DNA of 64,000 nt from contig NZ_CP115921.1 of NCBI RefSeq assembly GCF_040412085.2, forward strand, positions 682,001 through 746,000, read 5' to 3'. Shown here piece by piece: positions 36,650 to 46,277 of this stretch. The stretch's first letter is position 1; each line of letters begins with the position of its first letter. A program made the translations under genes and the position numbers. The notes under the pieces are model-generated. The model was not told where the DNA came from, did not search any database, and was given only the letters and a program-made list of their open reading frames with translations. Origin of the DNA: Vibrio sp. CB1-14. GTDB taxonomy: Bacteria > Pseudomonadota > Gammaproteobacteria > Enterobacterales > Vibrionaceae.

Positions 36650-37981
36650 ATGCCAATCATGAAACTCAGCCAATCCTATTTTCCTAAGACTGGGTACGGC
36701 AAAGAGGACGTACTCAACAAGCTCGATGAACTCAAGCAAGACATGGTACCTGTTGAGGGCGGTCGTTTTGGTATGTATTCACTAAAAGGCAATGAGGATA
36801 TCCAAGATATCGTGGAGCAAGCCGCGCTGAAATTCTTCTCGTTCAACGCGCTTTTTACATTTATGAACAAGCCAGCGGGACAAATCGAAGACGAGCTCAT
36901 TGAAATGATTCGTGAAATATTCCATGGCAGTGACGACATGCGCGCCAACTTCACCACCGGCGGGTCTGAGTCCATTTACTGTGCAATGAAAGCCATGCGA
37001 GATTGGGCTCGTGAAACCATGCCGCACATCAAAGAGCCCGAACTAGTGATGCCGTATTCCGCACACTCCGCATTCTCGCGCGGAGGCAAGTACTTCGGCA
37101 TCAAGATCGTTCGAACTCCAGTCGCAGCAGACAATCGCGTTGATATCGGAGCCACCAAAGCCGCGATCAACGAAAACACCATCGGTCTTGTTGGCTCTGC
37201 ACCTTGCTGGCCATTTGGTGTTTACGATCGTATTGAAGAGTTATCTGAGCTAGCAACTGAGAAAGGTTTGTGGCTTCACGTCGATGCCTGTGTGGGTGGC
37301 TATCTCGCCCCCTTCGTTAAGAAAGCAGGCTACGAGCTTCCGAACTGGGACTTTACCGTACCGGGCGTGCGCTCTATTTCTGCTGATATGCACAAATATG
37401 GCTACGCTCCTAAGCCAATGTCGACAGTGATGTATCGCGGGGGAGATGAGCAGTTTCATCACTATACCGTCGTTGATGACTGGCCTTGTGGTGCGTACTT
37501 TACCCAGTCATTGGGGGGTAGCCGTACCTTCGCCTCAACCGCAGGTGCGTGGGCAGTGATGAACTACCTAGGTGAAGATGGCTATGTCGAAAATGCGAAA
37601 CGCATTATGACCATTAAGCAAATGATGATTGATGGCTTAGCGCAGTCAAATGATCTTCGCACCGCCAACACGGATTTGTCACTGCTCATTATTGACTCTC
37701 CTACCTTGGACATCACTAAAGTCGTTGCTGGTATGTCTCAGCGAGGTTGGAGTTTGCTAGGCAACGCTCAGCCACCAGCTATTCATCTGGCTATTGATCC
37801 AATTTCGGATGAACAAGTCGAACGTATGCTTATCGACTTTTATGATGTGGTCGAAGAGGTGAGATCTGGGGAGGGGGAACAGCAAGGCTCCCTTTCGTAT
37901 TCAGGAGGCCATGGGCAAAGCTACACACCTAAGTGGGTGAGACAAGTGCTGGAGATACTACCTAAAAAGCTCTCTAAGTAA
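36650..37981 (+). CDS. PLP-dependent lyase/decarboxylase, sphingosine-1-phosphate-lyase-like
   Basis: A 443-residue group II fold-type I PLP enzyme. TTGGSESI binds phosphate, HVDACVGGYLAPF holds the Asp that contacts the PLP nitrogen, and SADMHKYGYAPKP carries Schiff-base Lys249. GVRSISADMHKYGYAPK and FASTAGAWAVMNYLGEDGYVE follow sphingosine-1-phosphate lyases more closely than glutamate decarboxylases. The partner ureohydrolase suggests it may instead act on a guanidino amino acid or an amine-forming step. No N-terminal TM anchor is present, so it is cytosolic. Confidence 0.8.
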   Translation: MPIMKLSQSYFPKTGYGKEDVLNKLDELKQDMVPVEGGRFGMYSLKGNEDIQDIVEQAALKFFSFNALFTFMNKPAGQIEDELIEMIREIFHGSDDMRANFTTGGSESIYCAMKAMRDWARETMPHIKEPELVMPYSAHSAFSRGGKYFGIKIVRTPVAADNRVDIGATKAAINENTIGLVGSAPCWPFGVYDRIEELSELATEKGLWLHVDACVGGYLAPFVKKAGYELPNWDFTVPGVRSISADMHKYGYAPKPMSTVMYRGGDEQFHHYTVVDDWPCGAYFTQSLGGSRTFASTAGAWAVMNYLGEDGYVENAKRIMTIKQMMIDGLAQSNDLRTANTDLSLLIIDSPTLDITKVVAGMSQRGWSLLGNAQPPAIHLAIDPISDEQVERMLIDFYDVVEEVRSGEGEQQGSLSYSGGHGQSYTPKWVRQVLEILPKKLSK

Positions 37982-38189
37982 CCCCTAAAGTTAAAGGTAG
38001 CTCAAGTGCAGTGAGCTGCCTTTGCCTCAAATGATTCCATAACGGTTTAAATTGACACAGGCCGTAGTGACACCTTACTAGCTATTAGTATGAGCTGAAA
38101 GCCCTTGCGAACACACTCACGAATGACTAGTGCACTTCTACCTGCATGCATATATACTCTGCATCAACTTTTTAAACCAAGAAGAAACC

Positions 38190-39113
38190 ATGAAGAACTA
38201 TCTGACTACATTCTTAAAAGGAATGGCGATGGGTGCAGCGGACGTTGTACCTGGGGTATCGGGAGGTACGATCGCCTTTATTACTGGTATTTACGATACG
38301 CTACTTGAGAGTATTCGCCGCGTAAACCCAAGTATACTGGGCATCTGGAAACGTGATGGCTTTAAAGCGGCATTTGACCATATCAATGGCTTTTTCCTTA
38401 TCGCTCTATTTGGCGGCATCCTAACGTCAATCCTGTCATTGGCGAAGTTCATCTCTTGGGCTCTAGAAACCCACCCTGTTCCAGTATGGTCATTCTTCTT
38501 CGGCCTTATCTTGGTCTCGGTCTACCACATGATTAAACAGGTCGAGCAAAAGACGCTGTCTCGCTTCGTGTTCTTGCTACTCGGCGCGGTCTTTGCCTAC
38601 AGCATCACGGTTCTTAAACCGCTGCAAATGGATCCAACCAGCCTAAACATCTTCTTCGCGGGCTGTATCGCGATTTGTGCGATGATTCTACCTGGTATCT
38701 CGGGCAGCTTTATTCTTCTATTGCTTGGCATGTACACACCTGTATTAGGTGCTGTTAAAGGTCTTCAGCTAGACGTTATGGTGATCTTTGCGATGGGCTG
38801 TTTGATTGGTCTACTATCGTTCTCACACGTGCTGTCTTGGTTGCTGAAGCGTTTCCGTGATTTCGCTCTAGTGTTCCTTACGGGTCTAATGCTTGGCACC
38901 TTACCTAAGCTTTGGCCTTGGAAAGAAACCATTTCATGGCGTACCAACTCAAAAGGTGAGCAAGTACCACTAATCCAAGAAAACCTATCACCATTCAACT
39001 TTGAATCTGTGACAGGTCAACCTTCGCAACTGGCAACTGCCGTTGTTCTAATGTTAGTGGGTATTGGCCTAGTACTAGCGCTTGAAAAGGTTGCGGAGAA
39101 AGGTGAGAAATAA
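38190..39113 (+). CDS. popT: DUF368 polyprenyl-phosphate transporter (PopT type)
   Basis: A 307-residue polytopic membrane protein with the DUF368 repeats: FLKGMAMGAADVVPGVSGGTIAFITGIYDTLL at the start and a second inverted copy CAMILPGISGSFILLLLGMYTPVLGAV in the middle. DUF368 proteins have been shown in V. cholerae and Gram-positives to return undecaprenyl phosphate across the cytoplasmic membrane, supporting cell-wall synthesis, notably at alkaline pH. The frame opens at 38130, but ATG 38190 gives the family N-terminus. Stand-alone gene with a strong terminator. Confidence 0.9.
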   Translation: MKNYLTTFLKGMAMGAADVVPGVSGGTIAFITGIYDTLLESIRRVNPSILGIWKRDGFKAAFDHINGFFLIALFGGILTSILSLAKFISWALETHPVPVWSFFFGLILVSVYHMIKQVEQKTLSRFVFLLLGAVFAYSITVLKPLQMDPTSLNIFFAGCIAICAMILPGISGSFILLLLGMYTPVLGAVKGLQLDVMVIFAMGCLIGLLSFSHVLSWLLKRFRDFALVFLTGLMLGTLPKLWPWKETISWRTNSKGEQVPLIQENLSPFNFESVTGQPSQLATAVVLMLVGIGLVLALEKVAEKGEK

Positions 39114-39130
39114 TCCCACCGGCTAGAAAG

Positions 39131-39157
39131 AAAAGGCTCACTTAGTGAGCCTTTTTT
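39131..39157. terminator. Terminator between popT and the barrel genes
   Basis: AAAAGGCTCAC (39131-39141) and GTGAGCCTTTT (39145-39155) form a perfect 11-bp stem with a 3-base loop and T/A tracts on both sides, so it can work in both directions. Confidence 0.85.
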
Positions 39158-39177
39158 GATCGTGTTAGGAACGTAAG

Positions 39178-40278
39178 TTAGAACACAAAGTTAACCATGA
39201 TGGTGTACATGTTCGCGTCGGTGTCCGAGCCTGGTGAGTCGATAAATGGTCCACTGATCGGTCGACCGTTATTATCCAACCCAAAACTCTCAAATCGCTG
39301 CCATTCTGCATTAATCGATACGTTGTATAAAACATCGTACCTCAGGCCGAGAGTCCAACTATCGCCTGTCTTTCCATCATAAGCGTTGTCATCAGAAGCC
39401 TCACGATAAGTCTGACCGTAAGCTATGTAAGGCGTAAATTTCTGCACTCGATAAGCAGCACTGCCATACCAAGACGAGCCTAAGTCATTTTGCTGCCCTT
39501 CAGCCGTTAACTTCAACTGACCAAAGTCATACTCACCACCGAGTGAATAGAGCTTTATATTTTGATCCGGCTGCCTTTGCTCATTCCATGGCGCTGGAAC
39601 CTGGTGGAGCTTTATTATCTGGTCAAAATTGGAATCTAGATAAGCAAAGTTCACTCTAAAACTATCACCAATAAGCTGTAGATTTGCCCCCCACATATTT
39701 TTAGTTTCAAACTCCAACGTCACGGAAGGATTAAAATCAACTTCATTATTGTCTTTAAACCCAACAAACGGCGTGAGAGCCAGTTGCAACTCATCATTAA
39801 TACCATAGTTCCAAGTCACACTAGCGCCATTAAACGCGGTGATACCGAGTATGCTGTTGTATACCTCTTCATTTGGTCTGGCCATTGTGTAAGCGTGACC
39901 GACATAGTAATACTCAGACGCCAAAAACAGAGGCAACCGAAGGCGTCCTCCTCTAAACTCAAAGTCTCCAATTGAGTAACCTAAATAGGCCCACTCCAAC
40001 TGAGGTTCGCTCCAGTGATCTTGAGGGCGTTTAACAACCTGTACCGACGCTTTGAAAGCCTCGTAAAAATAATCTAACTGCACGCCAAACGTAGTATCAC
40101 AATCAAAGCAGTTTTCATCACTGACATTACGATTGATCATCACTGGCATATCGTTGTCAGAGCGTGCCCAAGAAGTGGAACCAAACCCACTAATCGAAAA
40201 GTTTTCGGTAATATCCACCGCGGAGAATGCTGGTATTGATACCGCTGCTAAGCTCATTGTAAGAAGTTGTTTTTTCAT
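39178..40278 (-). CDS. Outer-membrane beta-barrel (porin-like), copy B
   Basis: A 366-residue protein with a signal peptide (cleavage near IPAFS-AVDI), alternating amphipathic strands and a terminal Phe (MVNFVF), all signs of an outer-membrane barrel. It shares with copy A the stretches NFSISGFGSTSWARSDND, DENCFDCDTTFG (a CxxC pair rare in porins), VKRPQD and LASEYYYVG. It starts 2 bp after the small PstS-like gene on the same strand. It probably provides a channel or receptor for whatever the PstS-like protein binds. Family not recognised. Confidence 0.75.
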   Translation of the reverse strand: MKKQLLTMSLAAVSIPAFSAVDITENFSISGFGSTSWARSDNDMPVMINRNVSDENCFDCDTTFGVQLDYFYEAFKASVQVVKRPQDHWSEPQLEWAYLGYSIGDFEFRGGRLRLPLFLASEYYYVGHAYTMARPNEEVYNSILGITAFNGASVTWNYGINDELQLALTPFVGFKDNNEVDFNPSVTLEFETKNMWGANLQLIGDSFRVNFAYLDSNFDQIIKLHQVPAPWNEQRQPDQNIKLYSLGGEYDFGQLKLTAEGQQNDLGSSWYGSAAYRVQKFTPYIAYGQTYREASDDNAYDGKTGDSWTLGLRYDVLYNVSINAEWQRFESFGLDNNGRPISGPFIDSPGSDTDANMYTIMVNFVF

Positions 40279-40280
40279 TA

Positions 40281-40766
40281 TTATTTATCCTCACTCACCA
40301 CATAGAGTACTTTCGCTTCACTCGGTACTGCATCCAGCGGCGCATAACCAATTCGATTCGGCTTTTCAGTCAGCCATGCCACCAGCGTGATGACGTTAGC
40401 ATTGCCGATTTCTTTTGGCGGTCTTGCTTTACCAGAGAAAGATAGACTTGCCCAATAGGCATTCATTTGTGCCACATCTTTACCAAGTAAGGATTGATAG
40501 AACTCAGAGCGTTCGCTAGAGGCCTCTGGCCAGTCAGAGAGTTCCACCCGTTTGCCTTGCAGTGACTTGGCCTTGCCTCGATACAGCATCCTTGCCTTAC
40601 TGCGGCTAAGTTCATCAAAATCTTGATTGAAAGTAAAAACGGCGTAGTCAGTCGCAGCAAAAGCACGACTATCCGGTGGGACAAGTGCAAGACCAACAAA
40701 GAGCATGGTCATGGTGACCAGTACTCTAATTGGCCGAGCTTTTGGAGAAGAACTGACTAACCGCAT
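40281..40766 (-). CDS. Small PstS-like periplasmic protein, copy B
   Basis: A 161-residue exported protein: hydrophobic leader (about 14-36, ending near AFAA), then one half of a type II periplasmic binding fold as in PstS-like proteins (YAVFTFNQDFDELSRSKARMLYRGK, then WPEASSERSEFYQSLLGKD and IGYAPLDAVPSEAKVLYVV). Full PstS has two such lobes; here only about 125 mature residues are present. No ABC transporter genes adjoin, so it is more likely a sensor or adaptor. Of three possible starts (40772, 40769, 40766) the last has GAGG at 5 bases. Confidence 0.7.
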   Translation of the reverse strand: MRLVSSSPKARPIRVLVTMTMLFVGLALVPPDSRAFAATDYAVFTFNQDFDELSRSKARMLYRGKAKSLQGKRVELSDWPEASSERSEFYQSLLGKDVAQMNAYWASLSFSGKARPPKEIGNANVITLVAWLTEKPNRIGYAPLDAVPSEAKVLYVVSEDK

Positions 40767-40828
40767 CATCACCTCGTAAGTTGACTATTTCTCAAATAGG
40801 GCTGCGCTTTCTTACAACCTAAATGACG

Positions 40829-41944
40829 TTAGAACACAAAGTTAACCATTAACGTGTACACGCTGGCGCTGTTATCAGGTAATGGTGTAGACGGAATAGT
40901 AATCGTTCTTTCTGGAGCGAATGGACCTGTGCCATCGTTCAGTACTTGGACGTACTGATATTCGGCATTAATAGACACATTACTCAACAAATCGTATCTA
41001 ACGCCCAGTGTCGACGTCATATTTGAGCGCTCTCCATCTTGATACAGCTGTCCGTATGCTATGTAAGGAGTAAACGGCGCCATTCGATAGCTAGCCAAGC
41101 CATACCAATCCATACGCCGCGATTCTGTCTTTTGGAATTCAAAGGTTGTTTTGAGAGCACCGAACTCATATTCAGTACCGATAGAATATATTTTAACGGT
41201 GTTCCGATCGGTACCCTCTATCGGAAATGTAGACTCGAAAGGAGGAAATGGTATGGATACAAACCCCGTACCCGAAGAGGTCACATCAAACTCGCCATCC
41301 ATCACCGAAAAGTTCCAGCGATAAAAATCACCAATCAGCTTGGCGTTCAATCCGTAAAGACGATCGGTTTCAAAATCTAACGCAAAGGTTGGGCTAAACT
41401 CGACCTTGTTGTTGTCATTAAAACCTACATAAGGAGTTAAGGAGAGCTGGAGTTCATCCGTTAAGTAATGATTCCAAGTAACAGCGAAGCCGTTATAGCC
41501 GGTTATGCCGAGAAAGGCGCCATACACTTCAGTAGGCAGCCTCGCAAGGGTGTAGGCTTGCCCTACATAGAAGTATTCAGATGCTAAATACAGCGGAAGA
41601 CGCTGGCGGCCAGCTCGGATATCAAAATCCCCCACTTCATAACCAACGTACGCCCACTCTAGGGAAGGGTTGCTCCAATTATCCTGTGGTCGTTTGACGC
41701 CTTGAACCGATGCTTTAAACCCGCTGTTGTAATAGTCCAGCTGCAAACCAAAGGTGGTGTCACAATCAAAGCAATTCTCATCTTTGATGAAGCGATTGAT
41801 AAATAGTGGAGTATCGTTATCAGAGCGAGCCCATGACGCAGAGCCAAAGCCACTAAATGAAAACGTATCGGTGAGTTCAATGACAGCGTGAGCCGGTGCG
41901 CAAAGTGCGGCTAGAATAAGCGTGTGAGACAGTTTCTTCATCAT
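40829..41944 (-). CDS. Outer-membrane beta-barrel (porin-like), copy A
   Basis: A 371-residue barrel paralogous to copy B along its whole length, with signal peptide (ends near APAHA-VIEL) and terminal Phe. The N-terminal region FSFSGFGSASWARSDNDTP, the CxxC stretch DENCFDCDTTFGLQLDYY and LASEYFYVGQAYTLAR are shared; the mid part (about 210-260) diverges, which is where barrel loops would differ in specificity. Its ATG shares a base with the stop of the preceding PstS-like gene (TAATG). Confidence 0.75.
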   Translation of the reverse strand: MMKKLSHTLILAALCAPAHAVIELTDTFSFSGFGSASWARSDNDTPLFINRFIKDENCFDCDTTFGLQLDYYNSGFKASVQGVKRPQDNWSNPSLEWAYVGYEVGDFDIRAGRQRLPLYLASEYFYVGQAYTLARLPTEVYGAFLGITGYNGFAVTWNHYLTDELQLSLTPYVGFNDNNKVEFSPTFALDFETDRLYGLNAKLIGDFYRWNFSVMDGEFDVTSSGTGFVSIPFPPFESTFPIEGTDRNTVKIYSIGTEYEFGALKTTFEFQKTESRRMDWYGLASYRMAPFTPYIAYGQLYQDGERSNMTSTLGVRYDLLSNVSINAEYQYVQVLNDGTGPFAPERTITIPSTPLPDNSASVYTLMVNFVF

Positions 41945-42432
41945 TACTTGCCCCCCTCGACCACGTATAACACATTGGCACCATCTGGCAGCGCGCCAAG
42001 AGGTGCATAGCCAATACGCTCAGGTTTCTGGCTTACCCATTCAACCATAGCATCAATATTAGCGGCATCGATTTCTTTCGGAGGGCGGGCTTTACCGGAG
42101 AATGAGAGGCTTGCCCAGTAAGCGTTCATCTGCGCCACATCTTTTCCTAGTAGCGATTGATAGAAATCTGCACGTTCAGATGAGCTTTCAGGCCAGTCCG
42201 ATAACTCAACCCGTTTGCCTTGCAGTGACTTGGTTTTACCTCGGTAAAGCATGCGCGCTTTACTTCGGCTAAGCTCGCTGAAGCTTGAGTTCATTGAAAA
42301 GATGGCGTAAGAGTCTGACGCGCTCACTTTGGGCGTGTAAAAAGAGGCTGCGAATATCATTAAGGCTACCACTAGCAAGCCCATGATATTTCCAAGGTTT
42401 GTGCATTTTAGCGAATGACGTTTTTTAATCAT
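41944..42432 (-). CDS. Small PstS-like periplasmic protein, copy A
   Basis: A 162-residue exported protein almost identical to copy B in its core (ELSRSKARMLYRGK, KSLQGKRVELSDWPE, SLLGKDVAQMNAYWASLSF, GKARPPKEI). The leader differs, and a start at ATG 42387 (preceded by GGAA) would also give a good signal peptide. It is the first gene of the four-gene minus-strand unit and is divergent, 93 bp away, from the hybrid kinase gene, so it may be both part of the sensor and regulated by it. Confidence 0.7.
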   Translation of the reverse strand: MIKKRHSLKCTNLGNIMGLLVVALMIFAASFYTPKVSASDSYAIFSMNSSFSELSRSKARMLYRGKTKSLQGKRVELSDWPESSSERADFYQSLLGKDVAQMNAYWASLSFSGKARPPKEIDAANIDAMVEWVSQKPERIGYAPLGALPDGANVLYVVEGGK

Positions 42433-42525
42433 TATTATTACACTCTAGCGAATTCCTTTCCTAGACTTAGGTTAGATTAGTTTACGAACAGTGATGTTCA
42501 AGAATATTCGCTAGGAATCCGGGAT

Positions 42526-45285
42526 ATGAATGCGTTAAACAAGATGTCGATCAAAACTCGAATCATTTTAATGGCTGTTTTGCCCTTAATTGTGATTTTA
42601 GTCTTTTCCGCTTGGGAAGCGTTCCGAACACAGCGAAACCTGCAACAAATGTCGGTACTTTCTCATCAATCACAGGCACTTGGCTTTTTAGAAAAATACA
42701 GCGCCATCCTCCACAATGCGCGCTTGGAGAAGCTCCAACGAACATTTAACAGCAACAAAACTGTCATATTTCCCAAGTTAGATGAATGCCTCGATAAATT
42801 ACAACTTGTACTCGGCAAAGCCTATTACCTGACCGATATAGAAAGCGTCCAAAATACACTTGATGAACTTAGAGAAGCACAGGCAGAAATAGAGTTTGTT
42901 GCGGATATTGAGGAGCTCGAGGAATGGAGTTCTTGGGTTGAGGAGTTGGTCTCTGTTCTTATTGCCAAGCTTGAAGGCGTCAAAGTCGATACAGGTTCAC
43001 GCTCGATTGAATCTCACCTTAGCGCACTATTCACTCTGGAATGGATACGTTTTTGGGCAACCGAAGAAAACTGGCTTATTCACATCGACATCTATGAAGG
43101 ACATGGTTCTAGCCATGAACACCAAGAGGGAAACCATCAAACACTCAGTACGCTGTTCGAGAGGCAACAATACCTCATCGACCGATTCTTGAACATCAAT
43201 GCTGATGCTTCGCAAGTCAGTTTACTTCTTAAAACCTTCTCTGATGAATCCTTCATCAAGAGCATTCAATTTCGAGACCGTGTACTGAGCGAATCGGGAC
43301 CAAAGCCCAAACTTGTAGAGATCGTAGAAGGAGTGGAAGCCCTGGATCGTCGCTTAGAGCTTATTCAACAAGCCACGGAACAGATCAACCAGCAACTTTC
43401 CAATGAAATGAGCATGGACATCAGTGCTCTCGAAACTCGGTTATGGCTCACCATAGGGATTACCTTATCTGTGATGCTAGCGCTACTTATCCTTAGCTTT
43501 AACATCGCTCGCCGCATCATCTTTTTCTTGAACAATACTCTAGAGACATTTGAGAAGATTGAGAAACATGATGGTGCTAACGTACTAGCTTCTACAGAAG
43601 GACACGACGAATTTAGCCATTTTGGCGGACAGATGAATCGTCTAATAGAAGAGCGACGTGAAAACGAGCGCCGCATGATAGCGGCCAAAGATGAAGCCGA
43701 ACGCGCCAATGTCGCGAAAAGCTCTTTCTTAGCCAACATGTCCCACGAAATACGCACCCCGTTAAATGGCATTATCGGCATGTCAGGGATCTTGTCGGAT
43801 TCCCAGCTCGATCCCGTGCAACGCGACTATCTCAACACCATAGAAACCTCATCACAGACGCTGCTGATCTTGATCAACGATATCTTAGACATATCTAAGA
43901 TCGAGTCTGGTAACCTGCTCATCTCGCTTCACAGCTCAAACTTACGTGAGATCGCCTACGACACGATCGCCATCGTGATGTCAAAAGCCAAGGAAAAAGA
44001 TCTCGATCTTCAAGTGCGCTTCAAACGTGGCATGCCACATATGCTCATTATCGATGATCACCGTCTGCGCCAGATTTTAATGAACCTCATGTCCAATGCC
44101 GTCAAATTTACTAGCGAGGGTCATGTGGGTATTAGCATCGATGTTGAGCATATTGGTGGGGAGCGATGTGCGCTGACGATGTCTATCGAGGACACAGGGA
44201 TTGGTATCGATAAAGAAAAACAAGATTCAATCTTTAAGCCCTTTACTCAAGAAGACAGCTCAGTCACCCGCCAGTTCGGAGGAACCGGTTTAGGATTGGC
44301 GATTTCCTCTCAACTGGTTGAGCTTATGGGAGGACGAATAGAGATCGACTCAGAAAAAGGCAAAGGCAGCCGCTTCTTCTTCACTATAGAGTCAGGTATT
44401 GCTCAAGAGAAAGCGCCAACGTCACCACTATTGAATCAAACTCAGTTTGTTGTCATCACCAATCAACAAGGCTTCGCGCAATCGGTAACCGATGAGCTCA
44501 CCCATTTTGGTTTACAGCACCATGTGATACACACGCAGTTGGGTGAAATTACGGATGTTACAAGCAACAGCATCATCATCTATTGTATGGATGATAGCCA
44601 AAATGCTCGTACTGACTTGATGAAACTTGGCGTCACCTGGTCTTCAACCCCTATTGTTTTGGTTCAACCACAAAATGCTCCCGCAGGGGATTATCAAGGG
44701 CTTATAGCCGGGCTTGTCACCTATCCGCTACTCGGCGCTCGATTAATTGATGCACTCTCTAACGCGCCAAAACAACACCAAGCACTGGGCAAAACGAGGG
44801 AGCCAAAACTCGAGGTAGTCGGAAACGGTAACCCAGCAGAACATATCAGGGTCAAGCCGACACAACCGACACTGCAAGAGATGGCAAAAAGTCCCGATAA
44901 CCAATCCATCTTGCTGGTAGAAGATAATCTGGTTAACCAGAAGGTGGCCTCGTTACTACTCAAAAAATCCGGCTATCACGTAGATATCGCCAACAACGGA
45001 CAAGAAGCCTTGAACTTCCTATGCGATGACAGCAATTACTATCACGTGGTGCTGATGGATTGCATGATGCCAGTGAAGGACGGTTTTACCGCGTCAGAAG
45101 AGTTTCGACTGTATGAAGAGCAGTATAATAAGGCTCGAACGCCTATTATCGCACTCACGGCTAGCGTGCTCGATGACGACATACAACGCTGTACCGATAG
45201 CGGGATGGACGATTACGTCTCTAAACCCTTCAACAAGTCTGTGCTGCTAGAGAAAATAAAAACCATTCGAGAGCAACCAGAGTAG
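42526..45285 (+). CDS. Hybrid sensor histidine kinase
   Basis: A 919-residue kinase. TM1 (about 13-31) and TM2 (about 312-332) enclose an all-helical periplasmic domain of about 280 residues, somewhat like NIT nitrate/nitrite sensing domains, with a His-rich stretch ([13 protein letters not shown], about 191-203). A HAMP-like linker leads to HisKA with [10 protein letters not shown] (phosphorylated His407), HATPase (N box near 515, DTGIGI near 556, [10 protein letters not shown]), a degenerate receiver-like segment (about 640-740) and a C-terminal receiver with Asp845 and Lys near 900. No Hpt domain and no DNA-binding partner gene lie nearby. Confidence 0.9.
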   Translation: MNALNKMSIKTRIILMAVLPLIVILVFSAWEAFRTQRNLQQMSVLSHQSQALGFLEKYSAILHNARLEKLQRTFNSNKTVIFPKLDECLDKLQLVLGKAYYLTDIESVQNTLDELREAQAEIEFVADIEELEEWSSWVEELVSVLIAKLEGVKVDTGSRSIESHLSALFTLEWIRFWATEENWLIHIDIYEGHGSSHEHQEGNHQTLSTLFERQQYLIDRFLNINADASQVSLLLKTFSDESFIKSIQFRDRVLSESGPKPKLVEIVEGVEALDRRLELIQQATEQINQQLSNEMSMDISALETRLWLTIGITLSVMLALLILSFNIARRIIFFLNNTLETFEKIEKHDGANVLASTEGHDEFSHFGGQMNRLIEERRENERRMIAAKDEAERANVAKSSFLANMSHEIRTPLNGIIGMSGILSDSQLDPVQRDYLNTIETSSQTLLILINDILDISKIESGNLLISLHSSNLREIAYDTIAIVMSKAKEKDLDLQVRFKRGMPHMLIIDDHRLRQILMNLMSNAVKFTSEGHVGISIDVEHIGGERCALTMSIEDTGIGIDKEKQDSIFKPFTQEDSSVTRQFGGTGLGLAISSQLVELMGGRIEIDSEKGKGSRFFFTIESGIAQEKAPTSPLLNQTQFVVITNQQGFAQSVTDELTHFGLQHHVIHTQLGEITDVTSNSIIIYCMDDSQNARTDLMKLGVTWSSTPIVLVQPQNAPAGDYQGLIAGLVTYPLLGARLIDALSNAPKQHQALGKTREPKLEVVGNGNPAEHIRVKPTQPTLQEMAKSPDNQSILLVEDNLVNQKVASLLLKKSGYHVDIANNGQEALNFLCDDSNYYHVVLMDCMMPVKDGFTASEEFRLYEEQYNKARTPIIALTASVLDDDIQRCTDSGMDDYVSKPFNKSVLLEKIKTIREQPE

Positions 45286-45382
45286 CACTTGATCCTTATC
45301 TAACACATCGACTCAACATGAGGCTTTTATGCGCTGACTTTTTCTCTAAAATCAGCGCAACGTTTTCTATCAAGATCAAATC

Positions 45383-46087
45383 ATGAACAAGAGCTTCATT
45401 ACTAATGTCATCGCACTTGCGCTACTTGGCGCGGGTTATCAACTGGATAATAGCCTGCTGCTATACGCGGGTCTTTTCGCGTTCTCCGGTGCCGTTACCA
45501 ATTGGCTAGCCATTCACATGCTGTTTGAGAAGGTGCCCGGGCTTTATGGCTCAGGCGTCATCCCAGCTCGCTTTGAAGATTTCAAACTGGCCATCAAGAA
45601 CCTAATGATGGAGCAGTTTTTTACCAGCGAGAACATCGACCGCTTTCTTAATAAAGAGATGGGCTCGGGAATCAATATCAACCTTGAGCCAGTACTAGAA
45701 AAAGTCGACTTCAACCCTGCCTTTGATTCACTGGTTGAAGTTATCGAAAACTCTCAATTTGGCGGCATGCTCGCCATGCTTGGCGGCTCAGAAGCGCTTC
45801 AGCCAATGAGAGAGCCATTCGTCGAGAAAATGCAGCAAGCTGTCATCGACATTAGCCAAAGTGACTCGGTCAAACAGGCGCTGATTGAGCAACTTGAATC
45901 CCCAGCTATGCTTGATGAAGTAAAAGGCAATGTAGAAGCCATTATCGACCAACGCCTTAGCGAGCTAACACCAAAGCTAGTAAAAGAAATCGTTCAGAAG
46001 ATGATTAAAGAGCATCTAGGCTGGCTTGTCGTCTGGGGCGGCGTATTTGGTGGTGTGATAGGCGTTATTTCTTCGTTGATGATGTAA
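45383..46087 (+). CDS. DUF445 family membrane protein
   Basis: A 234-residue protein of DUF445 (YheB/YtpB-like). The N-terminal two-helix hairpin ends with GAVTNWLAIHMLFEKVPGLYGSGVIPARFEDFK, the family signature. A long amphipathic helical region and one C-terminal TM helix (about 212-232) follow. Function is unknown. The gene is a lone unit with a strikingly long terminator hairpin. Confidence 0.85.
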   Translation: MNKSFITNVIALALLGAGYQLDNSLLLYAGLFAFSGAVTNWLAIHMLFEKVPGLYGSGVIPARFEDFKLAIKNLMMEQFFTSENIDRFLNKEMGSGININLEPVLEKVDFNPAFDSLVEVIENSQFGGMLAMLGGSEALQPMREPFVEKMQQAVIDISQSDSVKQALIEQLESPAMLDEVKGNVEAIIDQRLSELTPKLVKEIVQKMIKEHLGWLVVWGGVFGGVIGVISSLMM

Positions 46088-46102
46088 CGCAGCTTCAAAT
46101 CA

Positions 46103-46162
46103 GTTATCGAAAATAAAAAAATTCGAGCTAGAAATGGCTCGAATTTTTTTATTTTCGATAAC
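46103..46162. terminator. Perfect 26-bp inverted repeat terminator
   Basis: The arm at 46103-46128 is the exact reverse complement of 46137-46162, with an 8-base loop. The top of the stem is TTCGAGC/GCTCGAA, below it come A7/T7 and a further paired foot GTTATCGAAAATA. It contains a classical terminator, but the extra perfect foot makes it much longer than needed. Confidence 0.8.
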
Positions 46163-46277
46163 CTATCAACGACGACGTAATAGATTACCAGTCACGTTGT
46201 TTGAATAAATACATAGCCATAGCATTCACATATCATGACTGCCATAATTGAGAAACTAGTGCACTTGGTCAATCAAC

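Noticed and set aside
40281..42432. Phosphate ABC transporter
   Set aside because: Only single-lobe PstS-like proteins are present, with no PstA, PstB or PstC genes; the partners are outer-membrane barrels and a kinase.
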